Assembly (NCBI GenBank): GCA_041748175.1
Contig: JBGTDU010000087.1
Coordinates: forward strand, 6,829-70,828
Length of the DNA: 64,000 nt
Origin: JAHEJB01 sp041748175
GTDB lineage: Bacteria > Bacteroidota > Rhodothermia > Rhodothermales > Rubricoccaceae
Direction of reading: 5' to 3'
Under the pieces are notes generated by a model. That model searched no databases, had not been told where the DNA came from, and worked only from the letters and a program-made list of their open reading frames with translations. Of this stretch, positions 32,658 to 40,309 are shown piece by piece (within the stretch, counting starts at the first letter, position 1; each line of letters opens with the position of its first letter). Made by a program: the position numbers and the translations under genes.

Positions 32658-33074
32658 ATGCCGACTGTTTTCGTCACCCGAAAGGTTCACTTCAACGCTG
32701 CCCATCGGCTGCACAACCCGGAAAAATCGGATGAATGGAATGCCGCCACTTTTGGCAAATGCAACAATCCGAACTGGCACGGTCACAACTACGAACTGCT
32801 CGTCACCGTTTCCGGCGATCCCGACCCCGAGACCGGCTATGTCATCGACTTGTCGGATTTGAAGCAGATCGTCGAGGAGCGGGTTGTTGACAAACTGGAC
32901 CATCAGAACCTTAACCTCGACGTGGACTTCCTTACGGGTGTGATGCCATCCACGGAAAATGTAGCCGTGGCCATCTGGCAGCAGCTCGTTGGTGCCATCC
33001 CCCTGCCAGCGAGCCTACATGAAGTCACCCTCCACGAAACGCCGCGCAACAGCGTCACTTACCGTGGCGACTAG
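32658..33074 (+). CDS. 6-pyruvoyl-tetrahydropterin synthase (PTPS type II, long form)
   Basis: The 138-aa enzyme has zinc-ligand histidines in FNAAHRLHN and WHGHNYEL, and the catalytic Cys in CNNPNWHGH. The C-x5-HGH spacing is that of PTPS-II (the tetrahydrobiopterin-forming type) rather than the C-x3-HGH of QueD. Later motifs are GYVIDLSDLKQIVEE, LDHQNLN and the end VTLHETPRNSVTY. It converts dihydroneopterin triphosphate to 6-pyruvoyl-tetrahydropterin. It is followed 15 bp later by folE and then an SDR, all in one direction. Confidence 0.9.
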   Translation: MPTVFVTRKVHFNAAHRLHNPEKSDEWNAATFGKCNNPNWHGHNYELLVTVSGDPDPETGYVIDLSDLKQIVEERVVDKLDHQNLNLDVDFLTGVMPSTENVAVAIWQQLVGAIPLPASLHEVTLHETPRNSVTYRGD

Positions 33075-33089
33075 CCAAAACGCAGTTCT

Positions 33090-33719
33090 ATGACTTCCAC
33101 TAACCATAGCGAAATCTCCGAGCGCCTTTCCTACGAACGCCGCGATTATTACGACGCGGAAACCACGGAGGCGCTCGCCGGGCTCACCGAGCGGCAGCTT
33201 GCCCTACTGCAAGAGGATCCGCAGCGGCAAGGGTTGCTAAGAACGCCCGAGCGCGTTGCGAAATCACTTCAGTTCCTCACGCACGGCTATAACCTGGACC
33301 CCCGGGCCATCCTGCGCTCGGCGCTATTCGATGAGAAGTACTCGGACATGATCCTTGTCAAGGACATCGAGATCTACTCGCTCTGCGAACATCATATGCT
33401 TCCGTTTTTTGGCAAAGCGCACGTGGCCTACATTCCCAACGGCAAGATCGTAGGGCTCAGCAAGATTCCTCGGGTGGTGGATGTCTTCGCCCGCCGCCTG
33501 CAAGTCCAGGAGCGGTTGACGCACCAGATCCACGAGCTCATCCAGGACGAACTGAAGCCGCACGGCGTGGCCGTGGTCATCGAAGCCCAGCACCTCTGTA
33601 TGATGATGCGTGGAGCCGAAAAGCAAAACTCGTGGACAACAACCAGTTCGATGTGCGGCGTCTTCCTTGAACAAGCCGATACGCGCGCTGAGTTCATGCG
33701 CTTAATAAGTGGGAGGTAA
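33090..33719 (+). CDS. folE: GTP cyclohydrolase I
   Basis: The 209-aa enzyme forms dihydroneopterin triphosphate from GTP. Hallmarks are RTPERVAKSLQFLTHGY, the zinc-binding CEHHMLPFFGKAHVAYIP (Cys and His), VDVFARRLQVQERLTHQI and AQHLCMMMRGAEKQNS with the third zinc ligand. It is in a likely operon: 15 bp after PTPS and overlapping the next gene by 11 bp. It supplies the substrate for PTPS. Confidence 0.97.
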   Translation: MTSTNHSEISERLSYERRDYYDAETTEALAGLTERQLALLQEDPQRQGLLRTPERVAKSLQFLTHGYNLDPRAILRSALFDEKYSDMILVKDIEIYSLCEHHMLPFFGKAHVAYIPNGKIVGLSKIPRVVDVFARRLQVQERLTHQIHELIQDELKPHGVAVVIEAQHLCMMMRGAEKQNSWTTTSSMCGVFLEQADTRAEFMRLISGR

Positions 33720-34086
33720 TGTTCTGGAGGCATTCCATCGAATCGACTACCATAACCGCCGCTTTCGCACTGTTGCCAGCACGTCCAACGGCGAGGCGAG
33801 TGAGGAGACGGTGTTCAGTTACCGTCAGCGGGGAGATGTCGTTTGGGGCACCTATGAAGGTGGGCCGGTTGTATTTGGGACTCTGGTTGCATCCGTCGAT
33901 GCTGAGGGCAACCTTGACATGCGCTACAGCCATGTTGCTGTGAGCGGATTGCTTCAAACGGGGACGTGCCTTTCAACGCCGGAGGTGTTGCACGACGGTC
34001 GACTTCGCCTCCTCGAGGAATGGCGGTGGACGTGCGGCGATGGTTCCGAGGGCACGTCTGTCATTGAAGAAATCAGCGGATCGTGA
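33709..34086 (+). CDS. Conserved hypothetical protein, 125 aa
   Basis: The start overlaps the folE stop by 11 bp. The product is a beta-rich protein: FRTVASTSNGEASEETVFSY, GDVVWGTYEGGPVVFGTLVA, GNLDMRYSHVA, LRLLEEWRWTCGDGSEGTSVIEE. Closely similar small proteins are common in Bacteroidota and are often labelled (wrongly, I suspect) N-acetylglutamate synthase; the fold looks like a beta barrel, not a GNAT. Function unknown. Its stop overlaps the SDR start, so it belongs to the pterin operon. Confidence 0.75.
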   Translation: MGGNVLEAFHRIDYHNRRFRTVASTSNGEASEETVFSYRQRGDVVWGTYEGGPVVFGTLVASVDAEGNLDMRYSHVAVSGLLQTGTCLSTPEVLHDGRLRLLEEWRWTCGDGSEGTSVIEEISGS

Positions 34087-34793
34087 TGCCTATTGTTTTA
34101 GTAACCGGAGCCAGCCAGGGAATCGGCGCAGCAATTGCGGAGGTTTTCGCGGAAGCCTACGGAACGGATGTGACGCTGGCGTTGGTAGCGCGATCGGAGG
34201 AGAAGCTGGCAGAGGTTGCCGAGCAGTGCAAGGTATCTGATGCAACGGTCGAACTCTTTCCATGTGACGTAACGGACGAGGCTGCCGTGGACGCGATGGC
34301 GGACGCTGTACGGACGAGGTTTGGAACGCCGGATTTGGTGGTGAACAATGCAGGGGCGTTCATTCCGGGACGCTTCTCGGAAACCACAACGGATGCCTTC
34401 CGGGAGCAGATCGCCGTCAACCTCACGAGCGCCTTTCTCGTGACGCGGGCGTTTCTCGGAGGCATGGTCGAGCGTGGCAGAGGTGACATCGTCTTCATGG
34501 GCTCGGTCGCGGCGATTCGTGGCTATCCGGGCGGCGCGGCCTATTGCGCGGCCAAGCACGGGATGCTGGGGCTGGCGCGTGCGCTCCGCGAAGAGGTGAA
34601 GGAGCACGGCATTCGCGTGATGAGCGTCTTGCCTGGAGCCACGCGCACCGGAAGCTGGGAGGGCACGGACCTCCCCGACGAGCGCTTCATCGATCCGAAA
34701 GACGTTGCCCTGGCAGTGCTTAACGCCCATCGGGTTTCCTCGCGATCGGTCGTCGAGGAAGTGCTGATTCGCCCGCAACTTGGCGACATTTAG
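34086..34793 (+). CDS. Short-chain dehydrogenase, sepiapterin reductase-like
   Basis: The 235-aa SDR (ATG 34086; an ATG one codon earlier is equivalent) has the NADP motif VTGASQGIGAAIAE, NNAG in DLVVNNAGAFIPG, the catalytic Ser in MGSVAAIRGY and YxxxK in YCAAKHG. The C-terminus SRSVVEEVLIRPQLGDI resembles bacterial sepiapterin reductases such as that of Chlorobium, which end with a similar VVEEIILRP..GDI. With PTPS and GTP cyclohydrolase I just upstream, reduction of 6-pyruvoyl-tetrahydropterin is the likely job, though general SDR activity cannot be excluded. Confidence 0.75.
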   Translation: MPIVLVTGASQGIGAAIAEVFAEAYGTDVTLALVARSEEKLAEVAEQCKVSDATVELFPCDVTDEAAVDAMADAVRTRFGTPDLVVNNAGAFIPGRFSETTTDAFREQIAVNLTSAFLVTRAFLGGMVERGRGDIVFMGSVAAIRGYPGGAAYCAAKHGMLGLARALREEVKEHGIRVMSVLPGATRTGSWEGTDLPDERFIDPKDVALAVLNAHRVSSRSVVEEVLIRPQLGDI

Positions 34794-34810
34794 AAATTCA
34801 GGCGAACCCG

Positions 34811-36178
34811 ATGCGCGACGACCTCTTTGAATCTGCCGCTTCAACCTTGCTGAAGTCGTCGGCGCCGCTCGCTGACAGATTGCGACCTCGCACGCTCGAT
34901 GAGTTCGTCGGGCAGGACCACATCCTTGCACCGGGCAAGCTGCTGCGCCGCGCGATCGAAGCCGACAGGGTGACGTCGCTCATCTTCTTCGGCCCGCCGG
35001 GGACGGGGAAAACGACGCTGGCTCGCATCATCGCAAACACCACCGAGAGCCATTTCACTACGCTCAACGCCGTGCTAGCGGGAGTGAAGGACATCCGCGA
35101 AGCCATCGCGGACGCGAAGGACCGGCAGCGGTACCACGGCCAACGCACCATACTTTTCGTCGATGAGGTCCATCGGTTCAACAAAGCGCAGCAGGATGCG
35201 CTGCTGCCGCACGTGGAGAATGGCACGGTCACCTTTGTCGGCGCTACGACGGAGAATCCCTACTTCGAGGTCAACAAAGCGCTCGTCTCGCGCTCGCGGA
35301 TTTTCGAGTTGACGACGCTCACAGAGGACAATTTGCGCGGGGTCGTCCGGCAGGCGTTGGACGACCCGGATCGAGGCTACGGCCAGATTGCGGTCGAGAT
35401 CGATGAGAACGCGCTCGATCATCTTGTCAGCACCGCCAACGGCGACGCCCGGAGCTTGCTGAATGCCCTCGAACTCGCCGTGGAGACCACGCAAGGAGAG
35501 GGCGGCGTAGTTCAAGTCAATCTGGAAGTAGCCGAGGACTCCATCCAGCAGCGCGCCGTCCTCTACGACAAAGACGGCGATTCGCACTACGACACGATAT
35601 CCGCATTCATCAAAAGCCTCCGAGGCTCCGACCCGGACGCGGCGCTGTACTGGATGGCGAAGATGCTCTACGCTGGTGAAGATCCACGTTTCATTTTCCG
35701 CCGGATGCTCATCTTTGCCGCAGAAGACATTGGCCTTGCCGACCCGCGCGCTCTTGAGGTGGCCGTTTCATGTGCGCGGGCCTTTGACTATGTGGGATTG
35801 CCCGAAGGCCGCTTCCATCTGGCCGAGTGCTGCCTGTATCTCTCAACCGCGCCGAAGAGCAACTCGACAATGGCATTCTTCAGCGCCCTTGAGCACGTTG
35901 GCAAGGAGCCCTCCGGCGACGCCCCAAACCCGCTGAAAGACGGCAACCGGGACAGAGAAGGCCTTGGGCACGGCCAAGGCTACAAATATCCCCACGCCTT
36001 TCAGGACCACTACGTCCCAGAGCAATACCTCCCCGGCGGCATGCAGGGCCTCTATTTCTTCGAGCCAGGCGACCAGGGCTACGAAGCGGGTATCGGAGAG
36101 CGCATTGCCGAGTGGCGCGCCCGCGACAAGCAGGAGGCTATCGAGAAGCGGGTTCGGCGGTACATGGACGAGGACTGA
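34811..36178 (+). CDS. rarA: Replication-associated recombination AAA+ ATPase RarA
   Basis: The 455-aa ATPase works at stalled forks and is related to clamp loaders. It opens PLADRLRPRTLDEFVGQDHIL, with Walker A FFGPPGTGKTTLAR, Walker B LFVDEVHRFNKAQQDALLPH, sensor I VGATTENPYFEVN, sensor II region in NGDARSLLNALELA, and the C-terminal RarA domain SLRGSDPDAALYWMAKML and YKYPHAFQDHYVPEQYLP. Length is normal. It is divergent from neither neighbour: the next gene is convergent. Confidence 0.96.
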   Translation: MRDDLFESAASTLLKSSAPLADRLRPRTLDEFVGQDHILAPGKLLRRAIEADRVTSLIFFGPPGTGKTTLARIIANTTESHFTTLNAVLAGVKDIREAIADAKDRQRYHGQRTILFVDEVHRFNKAQQDALLPHVENGTVTFVGATTENPYFEVNKALVSRSRIFELTTLTEDNLRGVVRQALDDPDRGYGQIAVEIDENALDHLVSTANGDARSLLNALELAVETTQGEGGVVQVNLEVAEDSIQQRAVLYDKDGDSHYDTISAFIKSLRGSDPDAALYWMAKMLYAGEDPRFIFRRMLIFAAEDIGLADPRALEVAVSCARAFDYVGLPEGRFHLAECCLYLSTAPKSNSTMAFFSALEHVGKEPSGDAPNPLKDGNRDREGLGHGQGYKYPHAFQDHYVPEQYLPGGMQGLYFFEPGDQGYEAGIGERIAEWRARDKQEAIEKRVRRYMDED

Positions 36179-36204
36179 GATTCTCGTCGGCCAACACCGG
36201 TGCC

Positions 36205-37185
36205 CTACTTGACGAGCAACATCCTGCGCATTTGGACTTGCCCATCTCCTTCAAGGCGGTAGAGGTAGGTCCCGCTCGGAAGGTTTGCCGCATCAAAGCT
36301 CACCGAGTACCGGCCCGGAGCGTACGTCTGGCTTACGACCCCGGCCACTTCGCGGCCAAGCACATCATAACCGGTTATCCGGACGTGAGAGATCTCGCTG
36401 ACCTCGAAAGGAATCGACGTGCTCAGGCTGAACGGATTCGGGTAGTTCTGGCCGAGTGCTACGGAGCTTGGGAATTCGGATCCGGCTTCACCCGCCGTTG
36501 GGAAGTTTCCGGAAATGCGGAAGGAGAGGTCGGGGTCCTCGCCGCCGCCCGCTCCGCATACCGAGGCGCCAGGTTGCCAGGTAACGCACTGAGTAATACC
36601 GATCACACCGTCCGGATCTTCCCATGCATAGGGATTGCCGGTAACGACCGTTGCCGTTCTCCAGAACCACTGGCCGTCGGGGGCGAACGGCATGTTAGCC
36701 ACGACCGATAGCCAGTAGGTGCCCTCTCCCAAACTCGCCGGAGCAGAGAGGTCCATCGCGACGTCTCCATCAAAGACGGAGATAGGGACGAGGGCGGAGT
36801 CGGCGAAGGCAACAGCGCCTGGCAGACCGGAGGCGTCCTCATAGAACACGACGTCGAAGCTGGCGGCCGGGCCTCCGCCGGTCGTGTAAGCGCCGTGGGC
36901 GAATACCGTCGCGATCTCCCACGTTTCTCCAGTGGGGATGACAAAGTCGTCCGCCGCGAGAACGCGACCGTTCAGATCAATGAAAAACTGCGAAGCCGCG
37001 CCCTGAATGCCGACGTTGCTCGTCTGGTCGTACTCAAAGCCTCCACCCGATGTGGCGGGCGGCGCAGACGGCGGCGTTGAAATGATCTGGGAGGCCGTCG
37101 GCGACTGAGCGGATACCGCGCGAAGTGAAAGCGGCAGCGCAATCGACAGTGCTGCCAGGCTCAGAATCAGACGAAGTCTATGCAC
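36205..37185 (-). CDS. Secreted protein with T9SS sorting domain (protein 1)
   Basis: The 326-aa protein has a signal peptide (LRLILSLAALSIALPLSLRAV), a central beta-rich region (about residues 40-240) and a C-terminal Por-secretion sorting domain: LGQNYPNPFSLSTSIPFEVS, VRITGYDVLGREV and the end LPSGTYLYRLEG, about 80 residues. The sorting domain directs export through the type IX system and anchoring on the cell surface. The central part resembles domains from proteins that bind or display dates/aggregates only in general shape; no enzyme motif is visible. Its sorting domain closely matches that of the neighbour 37434. Confidence 0.88.
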   Translation of the reverse strand: MHRLRLILSLAALSIALPLSLRAVSAQSPTASQIISTPPSAPPATSGGGFEYDQTSNVGIQGAASQFFIDLNGRVLAADDFVIPTGETWEIATVFAHGAYTTGGGPAASFDVVFYEDASGLPGAVAFADSALVPISVFDGDVAMDLSAPASLGEGTYWLSVVANMPFAPDGQWFWRTATVVTGNPYAWEDPDGVIGITQCVTWQPGASVCGAGGGEDPDLSFRISGNFPTAGEAGSEFPSSVALGQNYPNPFSLSTSIPFEVSEISHVRITGYDVLGREVAGVVSQTYAPGRYSVSFDAANLPSGTYLYRLEGDGQVQMRRMLLVK

Positions 37186-37372
37186 GGGGAGTTGGTTGGA
37201 ATCGGATTCGCGTAGCTCTCGATCTTTGTCAATCGGGACCGTGCGGCACCGTCCTGTCGAACGAAGATTAACGGCCTGCTAAGAGAAGGCGAAATGGGCC
37301 CCAAGTCAAGGCCCGAATCGGCGGCGGTCCGCTTTTCCCCAGCGTTTGCTGTTCCGGCCCGCATTCTATCTA

Positions 37373-37403
37373 CAAAAAACGGGGGCTGCCGATGACAGCC
37401 CCC
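37373..37403 (-). terminator. Rho-independent terminator of the 37434 gene
   Basis: On the minus strand, the stem GGGGGCTG/CAGCCCCC (37381-37388 with 37396-37403, 7-nt loop) is followed by a run of T (37373-37379 read in reverse). It lies 30 bp past the stop at 37434 of the second T9SS cargo gene. Confidence 0.85.
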
Positions 37404-37433
37404 GCCCGATTTTCAGTCAACGAGTGAGTCGTG

Positions 37434-38414
37434 CTACTTCAGCAGAGACATGGCACGAACCTGAACACCGTCTCCGGACTCCAGGCGGTAGGTATAGGAA
37501 CCGCTCGGAAGATCGACGGCGTCAAAGTTCACGGTGTAGGATCCTGGTGCGTACGTCTGGTTTACCACCAGAGCGACCTCGCGGCCAAGCACATCGTAAA
37601 CCGCAATGCGAACATTGGAAGTCTCGCTGACTTCGAAAGGAATCGAGGCGCTCGGGTTGAATGGGTTCGGATAGCTCTGGCCGAGGCTCACCGAGGTTGG
37701 GAGCCCGGATCCGGCTTCGTTGAAGACCCCGCCCAAATCATCGCCGTTCACGGTCATGACGATGTGCATGGCAGGGAATCCAATTGCGGCCAGGTCGGTA
37801 GGCTCGCCTAGTCCACACGATGCGGCTGCTATGTAGCTGAGGTCGGTTTGGCCATTGGCATTGGACCCTATGAAGAAGGAATTCCCTACGACTTGGCCGT
37901 CCGGCGTGAAAACTTCGATGACCAGCATCGAGCCCGCAGGAACGGTCACGCCCGTCACGGGAACGTTTAGAGCAACGAGACCCCCGTCGGCTACCATAAC
38001 CGGCTCCGTCCCAAGCGTTGTGAGATTGGCAAACGTAAATGCACCGGCGAGTGTGTGGATGCGTAATTCAATAGGTTGCATGCCACCATCACCTGCCGCG
38101 GACTCGATTGCGATATCGACGCTGTTCACTTCCAGAGCGCCAAGTACACCAAACGCAGTGAGATCGAAGACGCGCAGGTACGAATTATCGGCGTGCAACC
38201 CGCCGGCGTTGCAGGAGACTGAACCTGCGACCGGAGTCTGAGATGCCGAGTGCGTGAACGAAACCGGCGTGCCGCCGCGCAGAGCTTCCGGGCCATGGCC
38301 GAGATCGACGTATTCGCGGGCATCCGAGGAGCCATCTGAACGAGTCAGGGATTGCGCCTGGGCGCCGAGACTGGCCAGGCATAGAGCGACGGTGAGTAGC
38401 AAGGATCGTTTCAT
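37434..38414 (-). CDS. Secreted protein with T9SS sorting domain (protein 2)
   Basis: From ATG 38414 (MKRSLLLTVALCLASLGAQAQ) the 326-aa protein has a clear signal peptide, a body rich in short beta strands (GSVSCNAGGLHADNSYLRVF, VNSVDIAIESA, GSMLVIEVFTPDGQVVG) and a C-terminal sorting domain (LGQSYPNPFNPSASIPFEVS, VRIAVYDVLGREVAL, LPSGSYTYRLESG). No catalytic motif is seen. Probably exported by the type IX system together with the adjacent paralogue-like gene 36205; the two are separated by a terminator, so they are transcribed separately. Confidence 0.88.
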   Translation of the reverse strand: MKRSLLLTVALCLASLGAQAQSLTRSDGSSDAREYVDLGHGPEALRGGTPVSFTHSASQTPVAGSVSCNAGGLHADNSYLRVFDLTAFGVLGALEVNSVDIAIESAAGDGGMQPIELRIHTLAGAFTFANLTTLGTEPVMVADGGLVALNVPVTGVTVPAGSMLVIEVFTPDGQVVGNSFFIGSNANGQTDLSYIAAASCGLGEPTDLAAIGFPAMHIVMTVNGDDLGGVFNEAGSGLPTSVSLGQSYPNPFNPSASIPFEVSETSNVRIAVYDVLGREVALVVNQTYAPGSYTVNFDAVDLPSGSYTYRLESGDGVQVRAMSLLK

Positions 38415-38605
38415 TGTGTCAGGATTCTGGTAGGTGCAGAGGGCGTGTGAGGCGGAAACATAGGAATCATTCTCGCCGATGTCTAGAGGCACGTCAACGT
38501 TAGCGCCCATTGTGTGGTTGGTGACGCGTAAAAGCCGAAGAGTACAAAGTCTCCCATCTCTGCACCATAAGCGACGTATATGATCAATAATTAGTTGACA
38601 ATTTA

Positions 38606-39448
38606 TTAACCACTGCCGTTCTCTCCGAACACACCCGCCGGAATCTCCCCGCCAACGCGCACGCTGTCTATCGTGAGGACATCCTCTTGAATACCCTCGT
38701 TCAGGAAGCGTTCGCGGACTGCTATCCGGGCCAGTTCCACAGCCCGCTCGCCGGGTGGCAACTGCTCGGCCTGGGAACGTGCGATAGCCAGGCCTCCATT
38801 TTCAACGATGCGCATCTCGTCCGGGATGAGTCCGCGCAACCCCTCCGTCGTTGTGATCACTTTGAAAGGAATGGTCATACCATCGACGGCGCGAAATTGC
38901 TCATAGCGCACACGCTGTACGATCATCTCGGTACTTGAGGTGTCGGGCGGCGGCATCTCCATCGTGACGCCCCGCAGATCACCAGTTTCAGCATCGACGT
39001 ATACAAGCGCTCTGTCAATGTCCGCCGCTGGTCCGTCGCCGCCAACGATGAGTGCTGTCGGGTTGTGGGCCTCAATGACGTTCACACGCCGGCCGTTGAA
39101 GGTCTCGTCGTCGATCAATTTCGCGCCGGTTCTGAGGCCGCGTATCAGCTTCGGGATGTCGGGCACGAGATAGGAGACCAGGTGGGCGTTCTCCGGTATT
39201 GTGCTGTTGGAATCGCGAAGCGAGATCCCTATGTCAAACGCTGTGAGACTGTCTGCCGTATTCGGGCGAATGTGCACCACCATCTCATCGACAAAAAGAG
39301 TATATCCATCCACGCCATTCGTATTGGCCTCAAATCGAGTCTCCAGCGCGTCGATTACCTGGGTCGGGTCGTCTGCGCCGAAGCCGCATCCGGCCCAGAT
39401 GAGTGGGAGGAACAGGAGGCAGCAAAGCGGGGCAGTGCGAAGTGGCAT
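38606..39448 (-). CDS. LolA-like lipoprotein
   Basis: From ATG 39448 the 280-aa protein carries a lipoprotein signal (LCCLLFLPLIWAGC, lipobox WAGC) and then DDPTQVIDALETRFEANTNG. Strand-rich middle sequence (VDEMVVHIRP, LVSYLVPDIPKLI, VNVIEAHNP, ALVYVDAETGDLRG) is consistent with the LolA/LolB-like 'outer membrane lipoprotein sorting' fold. No further motif. It is divergent from trmH. The ATG at 39472 is possible but adds eight residues before the signal. Confidence 0.7.
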   Translation of the reverse strand: MPLRTAPLCCLLFLPLIWAGCGFGADDPTQVIDALETRFEANTNGVDGYTLFVDEMVVHIRPNTADSLTAFDIGISLRDSNSTIPENAHLVSYLVPDIPKLIRGLRTGAKLIDDETFNGRRVNVIEAHNPTALIVGGDGPAADIDRALVYVDAETGDLRGVTMEMPPPDTSSTEMIVQRVRYEQFRAVDGMTIPFKVITTTEGLRGLIPDEMRIVENGGLAIARSQAEQLPPGERAVELARIAVRERFLNEGIQEDVLTIDSVRVGGEIPAGVFGENGSG

Positions 39449-39493
39449 GGCGATGAAACGTATCGTGGACACGCGGCTAATTTAGCCACCTCC

Positions 39494-40309
39494 ATGGGTG
39501 CCTCCGTCGCCTTCCTCAAAGCCACACGAATGCCAGACGTAGCACGCTTTCCGCATTCGGCCTCCGTGGAAATTGACGGACAAACCTACACGGCGCGGAA
39601 TGTTCTTGAGGTGCTCGGTGCGTTTGTCTCCGATAGACGAAAAGCGCGAATCGCGGAGGTCGTAGTCGGACGAACGTACACCGTAGTGCCTGTCCTGGAA
39701 GGCGTCCATGACCCAGGGAATCTCCATGCAGTCTTGAGGAGTGCGGAGGCTCTCGGATACGGGGCGACCTTTGTCGTGCGTCCGGAAGGGGACGCTGCGG
39801 CGCTTTTGGAATCTTATCTGGTTGGACAGGACGCTTCAAACGAAGAGATCGGCAGACGCGGTAATTCCCGAGCCACCCAGGGCGCGCACAAGTGGCTGGA
39901 CCTGTCGGTGTGGCATTCCGCCGATGAGTTCGCCCGATCGGCGCGGACTCGAGGTTATTCCGTCGTGGCCACACATCTCGCTGCCGACGCCATCCCGATT
40001 TCCGAGTGGGATTTCACCCAGCCCACGGCGCTTGTCTTCGGCAACGAAAAGGACGGCGTGTCGGACGAACTCCTCGCCCAAGCTGATGCAAACGTCGTGC
40101 TTCCAATTGATGGGTTCGTTCAGAGTTACAACGTCTCCGTTGCGGCCGCGCTCACGCTCTATCACGCCCGTCAGGACCGGCTTACTCGTCAGGGCTTTCA
40201 CGGCGATCTGACCGATGAGGAGCGGGAATTTCTCACCGCGCATTTTTATGTTCGTTCTGTGGCGGCGGCTGATGGGATATTGGCCCGGGCACTCCGGGAA
40301 GGCCAGTGA
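39494..40309 (+). CDS. trmH: tRNA (guanosine-2'-O-)-methyltransferase TrmH/SpoU family
   Basis: The 271-aa protein (start ATG 39494; ATG 39530, MPDVARFPHS, is an alternative) has the SPOUT-type knot: VHDPGNLHAVLRSAEALGYG (about residues 84-103), LVFGNEKDGVSDELL, and the knot residues LPIDGFVQSYNVSVAAALTLYH. These match TrmH, which methylates the 2'-OH of G18 in tRNA. The ORF is open upstream but that part reads over the divergent lipoprotein gene. It overlaps the next gene by a GTGA. Confidence 0.88.
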   Translation: MGASVAFLKATRMPDVARFPHSASVEIDGQTYTARNVLEVLGAFVSDRRKARIAEVVVGRTYTVVPVLEGVHDPGNLHAVLRSAEALGYGATFVVRPEGDAAALLESYLVGQDASNEEIGRRGNSRATQGAHKWLDLSVWHSADEFARSARTRGYSVVATHLAADAIPISEWDFTQPTALVFGNEKDGVSDELLAQADANVVLPIDGFVQSYNVSVAAALTLYHARQDRLTRQGFHGDLTDEEREFLTAHFYVRSVAAADGILARALREGQ

